Assembly: GCF_947387555.1 (NCBI RefSeq)
Contig: NZ_CANDNZ010000021.1
Location: 1-64,000 of the forward strand
DNA from: Thalassomonas sp. RHCl1
GTDB lineage: Bacteria > Pseudomonadota > Gammaproteobacteria > Enterobacterales > Alteromonadaceae
Direction of reading: 5' to 3'
DNA: 64,000 bases
Shown here: in pieces, positions 34,082 through 43,800 of the stretch
Position numbering within the stretch: position 1 is the stretch's first letter
Layout of the letters: every line of letters starts with the position of its first letter
Notes under the pieces: generated by a model
The model's input: only the letters and a program-made list of their open reading frames with translations
Database searches by the model: none
Told to the model about the DNA's origin: nothing
Program-made: the position numbers and the translations under genes

Positions 34082-34492
34082 TCGGAAATTCTTTACTGGC
34101 CGTACTGCAGCAGCTAGTACTGTAAGGAGGTGCCCACTCGCTGTTTAGACAAAGGTGCGGTATAAAATGCTGGTGTGCTCTTATCCCATCATTGCCGGGT
34201 AAACTTGACTCCTTTGAGTAAGCAAATAGCCCTGGTTTGTCCCAGTACTTCTGCAAGACTTCATTGATAAGCTCATCTGTCAGTTCTCGCAAAGGTAAGA
34301 AAAGTTAAGATTAAAGTTGATCATTTAATGTTCATCATATAATCTCGATTTGCTTAAATGTAAGCGCTTTCATTGTTGTTTTTCTGCCGAGCACTGACAT
34401 CAGAAAATCACGCAGTAAAGATGAAAGTTAAATAAAAACAGGCGTATAACCTAATAAAAACATAAAACAATGATGACTTTGATATTGGAGCA
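34082..34492. other. Intergenic region upstream of the PEP-CTERM/GH16 genes, 411 bp
   Basis: Between the oxygenase and the PEP-CTERM gene. An antisense frame at 34032-34292 is open but overlaps the oxygenase and has no ribosome site, so it is not called. The main feature is the LacI/CRE-like palindrome at 34358-34373. Confidence 0.4.
34358..34373. promoter_or_regulatory. LacI/CRE-like operator upstream of the polysaccharide locus
   Basis: ATGTAAGCGCTTTCAT is a near-perfect palindrome around the GCGC core and matches the TGWAANCGNTNWCA pattern recognised by LacI/CcpA-type carbohydrate regulators. It lies about 120 bp before the PEP-CTERM start, at the head of the beta-glucanase locus. No LacI-type regulator gene is present in this window; it would be encoded elsewhere. 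Confidence 0.6.
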
Positions 34493-35188
34493 ATGATGAT
34501 AAGAATAATGAAATATCTGGTGCCGCTAAGCGCTGTTTTGCTGTTGGGGCAAGCCCAGGCGGCGATGATAACCAATGGCAATTTTGCCGACTCCTGCAGC
34601 CTTGACGGCTGGCACCAGGACACGGATGGTGTCGGTGATCTTGGGGGAGGGGATTTCACCGTTACCGGTGTTAACCCCGGCTGTGCGGCATCCATCCATG
34701 TTGATTACCAGGACACCAATGTGTTTTTTGCCAATACCCTGTTTCAGGAGTTGGATTTAACCGGTGCTGCAAACAGCCGTTTTTTATTAACCCTGGACTT
34801 TAGCGTCGACAGCGAACTTAACAGTTCAGATTCAGGTTTTATCGCCGATTATTTTGCCGTCGGTTTAAACGATGGCAGCGGCGCTTATGCCGATGAAACC
34901 GGCGCTCCCGGTTATTTGCTGGCGCCCGTAGATATTGACGGCTTATCGGTTTTTAACCTCAGCTTTGAACTAAGCAGTGATTTTGCCAACCAAAGCGGCT
35001 GGTTTTTGGACTTTCAGCTGGGCATAGGGGCAAACAACAGTGGCGCCAGTGATTTAGCAGGTTCGAGTTTAGCGATTAACAGGGTATCCCTTACGGAAAT
35101 TGCCGCCGAGGTGCCCGAGCCAGAGACGCTGCTACTGCTTGTGTTAGCTATGGCCGGACTATCAACGTTCAGGCGAGTGACACACTAA
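34493..35188 (+). CDS. PEP-CTERM sorting-domain secreted protein
   Basis: 231 residues. A signal peptide (MKYLVPLSAVLLLGQAQA after a short Met-rich start) precedes a beta-rich region beginning AMITNGNFADSCSLDGWHQDTDG, a jelly-roll-like carbohydrate-binding type region. The C-terminus is VPEPETLLLLVLAMAGLSTFRR, the PEP motif plus hydrophobic helix plus basic tail. Exosortase-type enzymes recognise such tails for surface sorting in biofilm-forming bacteria. The start is ambiguous among ATGs at 34493, 34496 and 34508. No exosortase gene is in the window. It lies 50 bp upstream of the GH16 gene. Confidence 0.88.
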   Translation: MMIRIMKYLVPLSAVLLLGQAQAAMITNGNFADSCSLDGWHQDTDGVGDLGGGDFTVTGVNPGCAASIHVDYQDTNVFFANTLFQELDLTGAANSRFLLTLDFSVDSELNSSDSGFIADYFAVGLNDGSGAYADETGAPGYLLAPVDIDGLSVFNLSFELSSDFANQSGWFLDFQLGIGANNSGASDLAGSSLAINRVSLTEIAAEVPEPETLLLLVLAMAGLSTFRRVTH

Positions 35189-35240
35189 AACTCAATCCGT
35201 AAAACATTCAATAAAAATAAATAACGATAAAAGGATGATC

Positions 35241-38120
35241 ATGAAAATTTCAAAAACGGCGCAGGGCATTGCTTGCTCTATCGCCTTATTAACCACAACC
35301 AGCACTTTTGCCGCCTGGGCGGACTTTTCTTCAAACGATATTGCTATCGTTCAGTCCCAACCGGTTTTTGACCGCATTAACCGGGGATACGCAGTTCAGC
35401 TTGATATCACCAATCATTCGTCAGCCGTGATCAAGGGACCGTTGAGGGTACTGATTGAAAATGCCAGCATAGCGCTAACCAGTCAAAGCGGCGAAACCGA
35501 GTCGGGTATTCCATATGTTGAGCTGGAAAATACCCAACTGGCCGTCAATGAAACCACAACCCTGGTGGTTAACTTTGCCCTTGAAAGAAAAGCATTGAGT
35601 TTTGATGCCTCCCTGCAAAGTGATAATAGTGCCTCTGGTAACTGGACTTTGGTATGGAGTGATGAATTTGACGGCAACAGTTTAGATCTCAGCAAATGGC
35701 AGCACGAGGTTAATTGCTGGGGCGGCGGCAATAATGAGCAGCAATGTTATACCGACCGGGCGGAGAACACAGTTGTCAGTGACGGCATACTCAATATCAT
35801 CGCCCGCCGTGAAGATTTTACCGGCCCGGATAATGTCGACGGTAATTTGGGTAGTGTGACTACTTTGCCCTATACCTCCGCCAGATTACGCACCATGAAT
35901 CAGGGGGACTGGAAATATGGCCGTTTTGAAATCAAAGCGAAATTGCCGTACGGCCAGGGCAGCTGGAGCGGGATCTGGATGTTGCCTACCGACTGGGTTT
36001 TCGGCGGCTGGGCGGCTTCCGGTGAAATCGATATTGTCGAAGCGGTGAACCTGAAAACCCAGTCGGATGAAAACGGCGCCGCTGAAGGAGAGCTGGAAGG
36101 GCGGGTACACGGCACCTTGCATTACGGTAAAGCCTGGCCGGAAAATGTTTATTCGGGAGCCGAATATAAATTGCCCGGCGGCGCAAATCCTGCCGACGAT
36201 TACCATGTTTATGCCATTGAATGGCAGGAAGGGGAGATCCGCTGGTATGTAGACGACGTGCATTACGCCACCCAAAGGGAAAGCGGCTGGTACAGCCAAT
36301 ATGTCGATAACGACGGTGATTTGGTTAATGCTCCCGGCAGTGCCCCCTACGATCAGCGCTTTCATATGCTGTTAAACCTTGCTGTCGGCGGTGCCTGGGC
36401 GGGCAATGTCAACGATACCGGTATCGATGAATCTGCGTTCCCGCAAACCCTGGCGATAGATTATGTGCGGGTGTATGAATGCTCTGTCAGTCCGGAAACC
36501 GGGGCGGGTTGTGCTACGGTTTCTGAGGATGCCGAGCTGGTGGAAGGGCACCAGCCGCCAGCGCTCCCGGATCCGGTTGATAACTTTGGCCAGGGGGCGG
36601 TATTCGACCTGTACATAGACAACTTATACAAAGGTCTGGCCTTTAACAGCTACAACCCGGACGGCGCCATCAGTTACCAGGAGGTTGCCGTCGAAGATCG
36701 GGGAACGGTACTGGAGATAAATAAAACCGGCGCAACCGGTAACCTTTATTTTGCCTATGCCCCCCGGGTCAACCTTGCCCTGTGGCAGGAATACGGCGAG
36801 CTGGTCTTTGATTTGAACGTGAGCAGCCAAGCGGATAACAGCGAATTACTGGTGAAGCTGGACAGCGGCTGGCCTGCGGTCAGTGACTATACGGTTGCTG
36901 TCGGGGCATTAAATGAATGGCAGCAAGTGCGTATTCCTGTTGCCGAATTACTGGCAGGGGGCAACCGCTTCTCGCCGGGCAATTTTGCCGATATCACAGA
37001 TATCATCAATCCTTTCGTTATAGAGCCGACCGGGGCCATGAAGTTGCAGCTGGATAACGTGCGCTTTGAATATAACCTGGCACAGGTTGACAGTGCGGTG
37101 ATTTTTGATGGTAATTTGCATGCGCCTTTTGATTATCTGCAATATGTCGGCAGCGGCTCGGTAGATATGGAGCTACTTGACAGCGGTGATGCCGGGCAGG
37201 GGGATGTTGCCCAGATGAGCTTTAATACCGATGAAGCAGTGGTGTTTTTCCAGGGCAAGCAAGATAAAAGCGGTACGTCTTTGCAGCTTGATGTCAGTGA
37301 ATTTTCCACCCTGGAATTTGATTTGAAAGTGCTTGCCGATCCCAGGGAAACAAGTGACTTTATGATCAAAATGGATTGTGGCAACCCCTGCAGCTCGGGA
37401 GATTATCCGATAGCTGCGCCGGAAATCGGTGTCTGGACTTCCTACCAGGTCGCCATCGCCGACCTGGTCAATCATACCGGTTCATCCCTTGATGTGACCA
37501 AAGTGGATACGCCGCTGGTGATCTTTCCTGCCTGGGGCAACCAGCAAGGGGTGGTAATGCAAGTGGATAATGTCCGGTTGAATAAAGATGCTGATGTCGA
37601 ATTGCCGCCTGTGCCGCCGTCACCTGTTGTCGTCACCGGCGAGCTGGCCTTGTACCAAGAGCAGGTAGAGCAAAATTGGACACTTTGGGATTGCTGCGCC
37701 AATGCTGCTATCAGCGAGGTGGTCGATAATGAGCAGGGAAAGGTGATCAATGTCGACTTTTTCGGGCCGTCGGGTACGGTTTCCGGATTAATTGCCGACG
37801 TTGAACATGACTTAACCGCAATAAGCCAAGGTACGCTTGAGTTTGACTTTAAGCTGGTTAATGCCGCCCTTGATGCCAGCGCACTGATACTGCTAAAAGT
37901 TGAAGGAAAAAATGGCTCAGCAGCTCAGCTTGAACTGGCGGCAAGTGTTGAAGGGCAAGCGCCTGAATTAGGCCGCTGGCAACATTTTACCTTTAAATTA
38001 TCCGATCTGGCGGCACTAGGCTTAGACTTGAGCGAGATGGATAAGGTACTGATATTCCCCGAATGGGGCAAAGCCCAGGGGGCGGTTTATCAGCTGGATA
38101 ATGTTAAGCTTGTGCCGTAA
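35241..38120 (+). CDS. Secreted GH16 beta-glucanase (laminarinase-like) with three C-terminal ExoP-type modules
   Basis: About 959 residues. Signal peptide (MKISKTAQGIACSIALLTTTSTFA), an N-terminal beta domain (about 27-125), then a GH16 domain (about 135-475) with the catalytic pattern E262-I-D264-I-V-E267 in GGWAASGEIDIVEAVN and LVWSDEFDGNSLDLSKWQHEVNCWGGGNNEQQCYT. GH16 endo-beta-1,3-glucanases hydrolyse laminarin-type glucans. The rest holds three similar modules of about 120-150 residues, each ending QLDNVRF, QVDNVRL or QLDNVKL, of the galactose-binding-like ExoP_C type. ATG at 35241 follows AAAAGG; an earlier in-frame ATG at 35235 is too close. Confidence 0.9.
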   Translation: MKISKTAQGIACSIALLTTTSTFAAWADFSSNDIAIVQSQPVFDRINRGYAVQLDITNHSSAVIKGPLRVLIENASIALTSQSGETESGIPYVELENTQLAVNETTTLVVNFALERKALSFDASLQSDNSASGNWTLVWSDEFDGNSLDLSKWQHEVNCWGGGNNEQQCYTDRAENTVVSDGILNIIARREDFTGPDNVDGNLGSVTTLPYTSARLRTMNQGDWKYGRFEIKAKLPYGQGSWSGIWMLPTDWVFGGWAASGEIDIVEAVNLKTQSDENGAAEGELEGRVHGTLHYGKAWPENVYSGAEYKLPGGANPADDYHVYAIEWQEGEIRWYVDDVHYATQRESGWYSQYVDNDGDLVNAPGSAPYDQRFHMLLNLAVGGAWAGNVNDTGIDESAFPQTLAIDYVRVYECSVSPETGAGCATVSEDAELVEGHQPPALPDPVDNFGQGAVFDLYIDNLYKGLAFNSYNPDGAISYQEVAVEDRGTVLEINKTGATGNLYFAYAPRVNLALWQEYGELVFDLNVSSQADNSELLVKLDSGWPAVSDYTVAVGALNEWQQVRIPVAELLAGGNRFSPGNFADITDIINPFVIEPTGAMKLQLDNVRFEYNLAQVDSAVIFDGNLHAPFDYLQYVGSGSVDMELLDSGDAGQGDVAQMSFNTDEAVVFFQGKQDKSGTSLQLDVSEFSTLEFDLKVLADPRETSDFMIKMDCGNPCSSGDYPIAAPEIGVWTSYQVAIADLVNHTGSSLDVTKVDTPLVIFPAWGNQQGVVMQVDNVRLNKDADVELPPVPPSPVVVTGELALYQEQVEQNWTLWDCCANAAISEVVDNEQGKVINVDFFGPSGTVSGLIADVEHDLTAISQGTLEFDFKLVNAALDASALILLKVEGKNGSAAQLELAASVEGQAPELGRWQHFTFKLSDLAALGLDLSEMDKVLIFPEWGKAQGAVYQLDNVKLVP

Positions 38121-38170
38121 TGACTCCGCTTTTTAAGGGGGAGCTTTTTACTTAAGAAAAAGCCGGAACA

Positions 38171-38209
38171 AGAACAGCGAACTGTTTATTGCGGTTTCGC
38201 TGTTCTTTT
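38171..38209. terminator. Strong Rho-independent terminator after the GH16 gene
   Basis: AGAACAGCGAA (38171-38181) pairs perfectly with TTCGCTGTTCT (38196-38206) around a 14-base loop, followed by TTTGTTTT. It separates the glucanase from the convergent TetR gene. Confidence 0.7.
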
Positions 38210-38224
38210 GTTTTATGCTGTTTG

Positions 38225-38824
38225 TTAAAGCCCGATACCATTGAGGGTATTATCAATAACCGGCTGTAAATCTGCCTGGCAATAATCGCCCCTGGCTAAA
38301 GCCGCTGTGCCATTGAGTAAGGTTGCCAGGGTGAGGGCATTGCTTTTGGCGTTTTTATCCAGTGCTAATGAAATGGCCTCCGGATCTTGTTGAAATAACT
38401 CTTCCAATAATGCCGGGAAAAGCCCGGCCGCTTCTGCAATCAGATCCCGGGCTTGTTCGGGCATATCTCCGCTGGCGGCTTCTGTCATGCATAACATCAC
38501 ATAACAGCCTTTAGGGTTTGAGCTTTCAAACTGGGCGCTGATCACTGAGCTTAAGAATTTTTTTAACCGCTCCCTTAAGGGGGTATCCGGCAAAGACAAA
38601 CAGGCGACATGAATTTTGCCGTGGTTTTCGATGTAATGCTCGGTCGCTTGCAGGAACAGCTTTTCCTTGTTGCCAAAGGTGCTGTACATGCTGGGTTTAT
38701 TGATGCCCATGCTTGAGGTGAGGTCTGAAAGTGAAGCGCCGAGGTAGCCTTTTTGCCAAAACACTTGCATGGCTGCCTCTAAAGCTTGCTGCTTATCAAA
38801 TTCAAGTTTTCTGCCTCCGGCCAT
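38225..38824 (-). CDS. TetR/AcrR-family transcriptional repressor
   Basis: 199 residues. The N-terminal helix-turn-helix (FDKQQALEAAMQVFWQKGYLGASLSDLTSSMGINKPSMYSTFGNKEKLFLQATEHY) is the standard TetR pattern, followed by a helical ligand domain. ATG at 38824 follows AGGGTAG. It is divergent from an SDR oxidoreductase. Two identical-core palindromes (TACCGATNGGTA) lie in the 185-bp gap, one inside a consensus promoter facing the SDR gene. This is the classic arrangement for repression of itself and the SDR gene, relieved by a ligand. Confidence 0.9.
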   Translation of the reverse strand: MAGGRKLEFDKQQALEAAMQVFWQKGYLGASLSDLTSSMGINKPSMYSTFGNKEKLFLQATEHYIENHGKIHVACLSLPDTPLRERLKKFLSSVISAQFESSNPKGCYVMLCMTEAASGDMPEQARDLIAEAAGLFPALLEELFQQDPEAISLALDKNAKSNALTLATLLNGTAALARGDYCQADLQPVIDNTLNGIGL

Positions 38825-38855
38825 ATCTACCCTTTTATCGTCTTAAAAATTCGTG

Positions 38856-38907
38856 TTGACAGTATTGTACCGATAGGTATAATTCTTTTCAATCTTACCG
38901 ATCGGTA
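38856..38907 (+). promoter_or_regulatory. Sigma-70 promoter with two TetR-type operators upstream of the SDR gene
   Basis: A consensus promoter TTGACA (38856-38861) and TATAAT (38878-38883), spaced 16 bp, faces the SDR gene. The near-palindrome TACCGATAGGTA (38868-38879) sits between the two boxes and overlaps the -10. A second, perfect palindrome TACCGATCGGTA (38896-38907) lies just after the -10. Both are positioned to block polymerase. The likely binder is the divergent TetR protein, on the basis of adjacency. Confidence 0.7.
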
Positions 38908-39009
38908 CAAAATATTAGAAACACCATCGGTGGTGCAGTTATTTATTCGAGTGAGTCATTTAGTTGTGCATGCAACTATTCCTTTCAATAAGAGTTTTGG
39001 AGAAGCGTT

Positions 39010-39747
39010 ATGGGTTTTTCAATCAGCAATAAAGTGGCATTGGTTACAGGCGCAAATCGCGGCATAGGTAAAGCCATTGTTGAATCTTTCCTTAAACACG
39101 GGGCGAAAAAAGTGTATCTGGCGGTGCGCAATACCGAATCGACCAAAGGGCTTGAGCAGGAGTATGGTGACAGGGTGGTTAGCCTGCAACTTGATGTTTC
39201 CGACAATGCTTCTATTCAACGGGCAGCCGCTCAGGCCGGTGATGTTGATGTGCTGGTCAATAATGCCGGGATACTGATGCCGGCAAATTCTTTAAGTGAG
39301 CATGCCGAAGAGGTGTTATCAAAAGAGCTGGATGTCAATGTTTTTGGCCTGATCCGGGTAGCCAAAGCTTTTGCTGCTACTTTAGAGCAAAACCAGGGCG
39401 CGCTGGTACAACTTAACTCGGTGGCCTCGATCAAAAACTTTGCCGACTTATCAACCTATTCTGCCTCTAAAGCGGCTTCATATTCCATTACCCAGGGCAT
39501 ACGTGAACAACTTGCGCCTAAAGGGGTTAGTGTTTTGAGTGTACACCCGGGACCGATTGACACGGATATGGCGGTTCAGGCAGGATTCGATGGTGAAGCC
39601 GACTCAACCGCTTCGGTTTCCGAGGGCATAGTGAATGCGCTGGCCGCAGGTGATTTTCATTTATTCCCGGATACTGTGTCCAAGCAGTTTGAAGCGGCAT
39701 ACCAGGGCTATGCAGGAGCACTTATTCCTGAAACGCTTACCGCTTAG
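39010..39747 (+). CDS. Short-chain dehydrogenase/reductase
   Basis: 245 residues with a classical SDR fold: VALVTGANRGIGKAIVESFLKHGAKKVYLAVRN (TGxxxGxG nucleotide site), DVLVNNAGIL, and catalytic Ser...Tyr-x-x-x-Lys in LVQLNSVASIKNFADLSTYSASKAASYS, then HPGPIDTDMA. It probably reduces or oxidises a small carbonyl or alcohol with NAD(P)H. ATG follows GGAGAAGCGTT. It is controlled by the divergent TetR gene through the operators described nearby. Confidence 0.93.
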   Translation: MGFSISNKVALVTGANRGIGKAIVESFLKHGAKKVYLAVRNTESTKGLEQEYGDRVVSLQLDVSDNASIQRAAAQAGDVDVLVNNAGILMPANSLSEHAEEVLSKELDVNVFGLIRVAKAFAATLEQNQGALVQLNSVASIKNFADLSTYSASKAASYSITQGIREQLAPKGVSVLSVHPGPIDTDMAVQAGFDGEADSTASVSEGIVNALAAGDFHLFPDTVSKQFEAAYQGYAGALIPETLTA

Positions 39748-39919
39748 CAACCCGCTCCTTAAAGGCCAAGTCTCAGGCGGAAACAGTCATAAGCATTTCC
39801 GCCTGGTTTGGAGGGATGTAAAAGAGCTTCTTCTGTAACAAGGTTTATATGTTCACTTGACTGAAGGAGAGCTTCGGCGGACACTTTATGCAACGATATA
39901 TTGATGATGAGGCAAAGCG

Positions 39920-40831
39920 GTGCATAAATCGTCCATGAGCTGGGATGATGTCCAGTTTTTTCTTTCGGTGGCGCGTTCCGGCAGTGCCCGGGCAACGGCG
40001 CAATTATTAGGGGTTAGTCATTCCACGGTTTCAAGACGAATGGATAACCTGGAATCGGATTTAGGTACCCGGTTGTTTGACCGTAATGTTAGCGGGTATA
40101 TCCTGACAACAGAAGGACGCTCGATGATGGAGTATGCAGAGCAGGCCGAAGATGCTTTAGTCAGCGCCGAACTGCATCTGCACGGCCGGGACACTGAACT
40201 TAGCGGCCTTATCCGGTTGACCATGCCTGATAATATTGCCAATCAAATCCTGATCCCGGAAATGGTGAATTTTACCCGCAAGTATCCGGATATTGATATT
40301 GAGTTTTCTGTCTCCAGTAATGTTTTTGAATTGATGCGGCGGGAAAGTGATATCGCCCTGCGCTTTATGGGATTTGGTAATCCGCCGCCGCAGCCCTTGA
40401 TCGGGCGTAAAGTGGCCTCGGTTGCCGCCTGTTTTTATGCCAGTGATGATTATCTGGCAAAATATGACTTGTCTGATCCCGACTCCGGCGCCCGCTGGTT
40501 GGGGTGGGGCGAGACAGATCGCTTTCCCCAATGGGTGAAAGCTTCTCCTTATCCGGATATACCCGCGCAATATAGCATGGATCAGGCAGGCACCCAGGTG
40601 GCGGCAGTACGGGCCGGTATCGGTATGGCGATGCTGCCCTGTTTTCTTGGCGATGCTTGTGAGGGCATTTCCCGGCTGCCAAACGCTCAGGTGCTGCTCA
40701 ATCATGAAATCTGGTTGTTATCTCATCCTGATTTGCGGGAAGTTACCCGCTTGCGCAAGTTCAGGGAATTTGTGGTGGAGCTGTTTGAACGCAAGCAAGC
40801 CTGGCTTGCTGGTGAAGAAAGTGCCGGTTAA
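39920..40831 (+). CDS. LysR-family transcriptional regulator
   Basis: About 303 residues: helix-turn-helix SWDDVQFFLSVARSGSARATAQLLGVSHSTVSRRMDNLESDLG and a substrate-binding domain (SGLIRLTMPDNIANQILIPEMVNFTRKYPDIDIEFSVSSNVFELMRRESDIALRFM). The start is uncertain: GTG at 39920 has GAGG about 9 bases upstream, while an ATG at 39935 begins at the conserved MSWDDVQFF. It is convergent with the SIR2-NACHT-LRR gene and not obviously tied to a target; the SDR upstream is on the same strand but separated by about 170 bp. Confidence 0.85.
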   Translation: MHKSSMSWDDVQFFLSVARSGSARATAQLLGVSHSTVSRRMDNLESDLGTRLFDRNVSGYILTTEGRSMMEYAEQAEDALVSAELHLHGRDTELSGLIRLTMPDNIANQILIPEMVNFTRKYPDIDIEFSVSSNVFELMRRESDIALRFMGFGNPPPQPLIGRKVASVAACFYASDDYLAKYDLSDPDSGARWLGWGETDRFPQWVKASPYPDIPAQYSMDQAGTQVAAVRAGIGMAMLPCFLGDACEGISRLPNAQVLLNHEIWLLSHPDLREVTRLRKFREFVVELFERKQAWLAGEESAG

Positions 40832-40865
40832 TTACTGTGCTGGCGGCAATGCCCGCGAAGGTGGG

Positions 40866-43800
40866 CTAAATGTATATGCGGCAGCCGGGCAAGGCTTTTT
40901 TGAGCTCGTTAATATCTGAGACATTGCAGTCACGGACAAAGAGTTCTTTTAAGTTTTTAAGACTTTTTAGCGGCGTTAGGTCTTTTATCGGGGTGTTGCT
41001 TAAATAAAGTGTCTGCAGCCGGATCAGCTTGGCCAGCGGTGTCAGGTCTTCGACTAAGGTATCTTCAAGATCCAAAAAACGTAAACGGCTGAGTTTTGCC
41101 AGTGCCGTTAAGTCGCGGGCATTGGTTGCAGCTAATTGCAGCCTCTCCAGTTGGCTAAGTTTTGCCAAAGGGGTTAAGTCGTCGATTTCGTTGTAATTTA
41201 ATTCGAGTACTTGCAAGGCGGTGAGTTTTTTTAATCCCGTCAGCTTATCTATACAAGTTTCTTCCAGATAAAGCTCCCGTAAATTGCTGAGTTTGGCTAA
41301 AGGTGTTAGGTCATCTACTTCGGTATAATGCAGGTTGAGGGCTTGCAGTTTGGTGAGGTTTGCCAAAGGGGCTAAATCCTGGATATTGGTGTCTTCAAGC
41401 TCCAGGGTATGTAAATTAGCCAGGGGGCTAAGGGGCGTTAAATCTTCAATTTCGCTGTAACTTAGATTGAGCTCCTCCAGCGCTGTCAGTTTCGCCAATG
41501 GCGAGAAATCTTCGACATCTGCCTGCCCCAGATCCAAAAAATACAGGTTTTCAAGTATCACCAGGGGGGCCAGGCCCTGGGAGAGTTCCCAATCGCTAAA
41601 GCTGAGATCTGCTTCCTTGGCATAAGCGGCGAGTAAAGGCGGGGACTGGCACAGAAAAGCCATTTTTCTGCACAGTAGATCTGAATACTTGTCCAGGCCC
41701 TGCTTAATCATTAACTTGGCCAGTTGCGCTTCCCTGGCGATATCTCCGTCCATTTTTTCGATATCCCGGATGATCTTTTCCCGGTAGCCTTCCCGGTTAT
41801 CTTTGAAATAATCCAGCAATAACACGTAAGCTTCTGCGGTGGCGATTTGCATCAGCGCATAAGCACAATAATGATCTTTTTGTATCGAGCGTTGTTGTGG
41901 CCGTTTCAGGTGGGGGATGGCCAGTTCACCGGCATTGGATAAGGCGTCCCGTACCTTGGCTGAAGGCGGCGGAATGATTTTTGGAATAATGCCGTTGAGT
42001 TTATCGGCAAATTCAGGTGAAATCTCCCTTAAGCCTTCCTTGCAGCTGAGCACCAGCAGATAAAGGCTGATGGCTTGATTTTCGTTATGCTGCTGATCAA
42101 ATTTTTCCGCTTTTTCCAGTAATTTGCTCAGGTATTTTTCATTATCTTCCCTGGAGTGGGACAGGCCGATGGCCATTTGTATGGTGCCATGCCAATAATC
42201 TTTGCTGGCATTTTTTCTTAAGGTGGCCCAGTCCCGTATCATGATTAAATATTCCGCAGTAAAAAATTCCTGGAAAGATCTGTGGGCAAACTGGATTTCA
42301 CCTGGGCCAACGGTTTGCAATAAGCCGCTGCGTTCCAGGAAAAAACTTTTCAGATCTTCAGCGCTCAGCACTTTATTGAGTTTGGGTAAATTGTTGAGCT
42401 TTTCCCCCAGCCGGGCCAGCAAGTCATCCGGGGTGAGGCTGATCAGTTTTTTTTGCGTCATCCAGTGGCCGATATAGGCGAGTAAAATCACTTTGTCCTG
42501 ATGATCGAGCAGGACAAAACGCTCGTCTTCAATGATTTTCTTTTCCCGATCCCGGCTGTCTAAAAACATCCGGCTGGTGGCCTGGTAGAGATCGGTGCGG
42601 TTTTTCGGCAGGTAACCGCTGCGATCATGATGCAGCATACACAGCACGCCGCACAATAACGGGTTTTCAGCCAGGGTGCGCAGCGGGCGTTGCAGTTTCA
42701 GCTGCTGCAGCAGGTTTTCCCCTTCGTCCACAAAGGCATCGGGTTTGGTTTTATCGTATTCCAGCGCCACCGCCTGATGCCAGTGTTCGATAAAGCTTTG
42801 CTGGGCCCCCTGGTCCATGCTTTGTAGTTTAACCGCCTGGAAATTGAGGGCTTTGAGGGCATTATCATGGTAGGCGGAGGGCCTGGAAGTGAGGATAAAC
42901 TGATTGCCGCTATGTTCCCGGCACAGGGTTTCAATCCAGTTCATCACATCCGTGCGGCGGTTTTCCGGGACTTCATCAAAACCGTCGATCATGATAATAG
43001 CTCTTTTATCATCAAGCACTGCATCAAGCCAGGTCTGATGGCTGGCCTCAATCTGGCAATCTTCTACCATCAGGGCATAAAAGTCGGATTTTTTTGGCAG
43101 TTTCTTGCGCTTTAATACTTCGCGTAATTTAATGAACACTGGTACCTTTTGATTCCAGGGGGCTTTGTCGCCGCTAAAGTCCTGGCGTCCGCATTGTACC
43201 GTCAGCCATTGCAGCAAAGTGGTTTTTCCCTGTCCGGCATCGCCGATGATCACCAGGCGCTCGAAGCCGGTCAGCGCCTGTTCGGTCGAGAGCACTTCAC
43301 TGTCTAGGTCGTCGTTATATTCGGTTTCTGTATTTAACGAGATATAGGCGACACGCAACTGGTATTTGCGCGAGCGACCGCCGAAGTTGATGCCGAAAAT
43401 TCTTAGTTCGTCAAAGCGGCGAGCCACGGCGCGGCGGTATAACTCTTCTATTTCTGTTTTTTCATCCCGGTTGACTTCTTTGATCTCCTGCCAGCGCCTT
43501 AATTCTTCGCTTAGTTTTTCAAATAGTTCGTGGGGGTCTTGCAGTTGTGTCAGCAAATTGTCCTTATTCCATGCCGGCAGGGCTTCACTGCAGTCGACGA
43601 TCAGCTCACATAATAACGGCAACAGTTTGTCAAAAAGCCCCTGCTGCTCCTTATCCGCTTGAGCCAGTTCGTTGGGGCTATGCTGGAATTTTAACGCGCC
43701 GTTCAGTTGCTGGGGTTTAAAATCTACCTTGTTCAGGGTATCAAAAGTCGGATTGCAGACGCGCAGCTGGGAGGCCAGAGCCGATAACACCATTTTCTGG

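Noticed and set aside
34032-34292. 86-codon antisense frame overlapping the end of the oxygenase
   Set aside because: It overlaps a confident gene by about 50 bp and no clear ribosome site or family resemblance is seen.
35886-36365. Antisense frame opposite the GH16 catalytic domain
   Set aside because: Fully covered by the glucanase, with no ribosome site and a composition typical of a coding shadow.
40157-40705. 182-codon antisense frame within the LysR gene at 40 kb
   Set aside because: Nested in a good LysR gene, histidine- and arginine-rich as expected for a reverse-frame shadow.
40900-41570. Regular 66-69 bp repeats that could suggest a CRISPR array
   Set aside because: Repeats are coding, degenerate and lack fixed repeats separated by unique spacers; they encode leucine-rich repeats.
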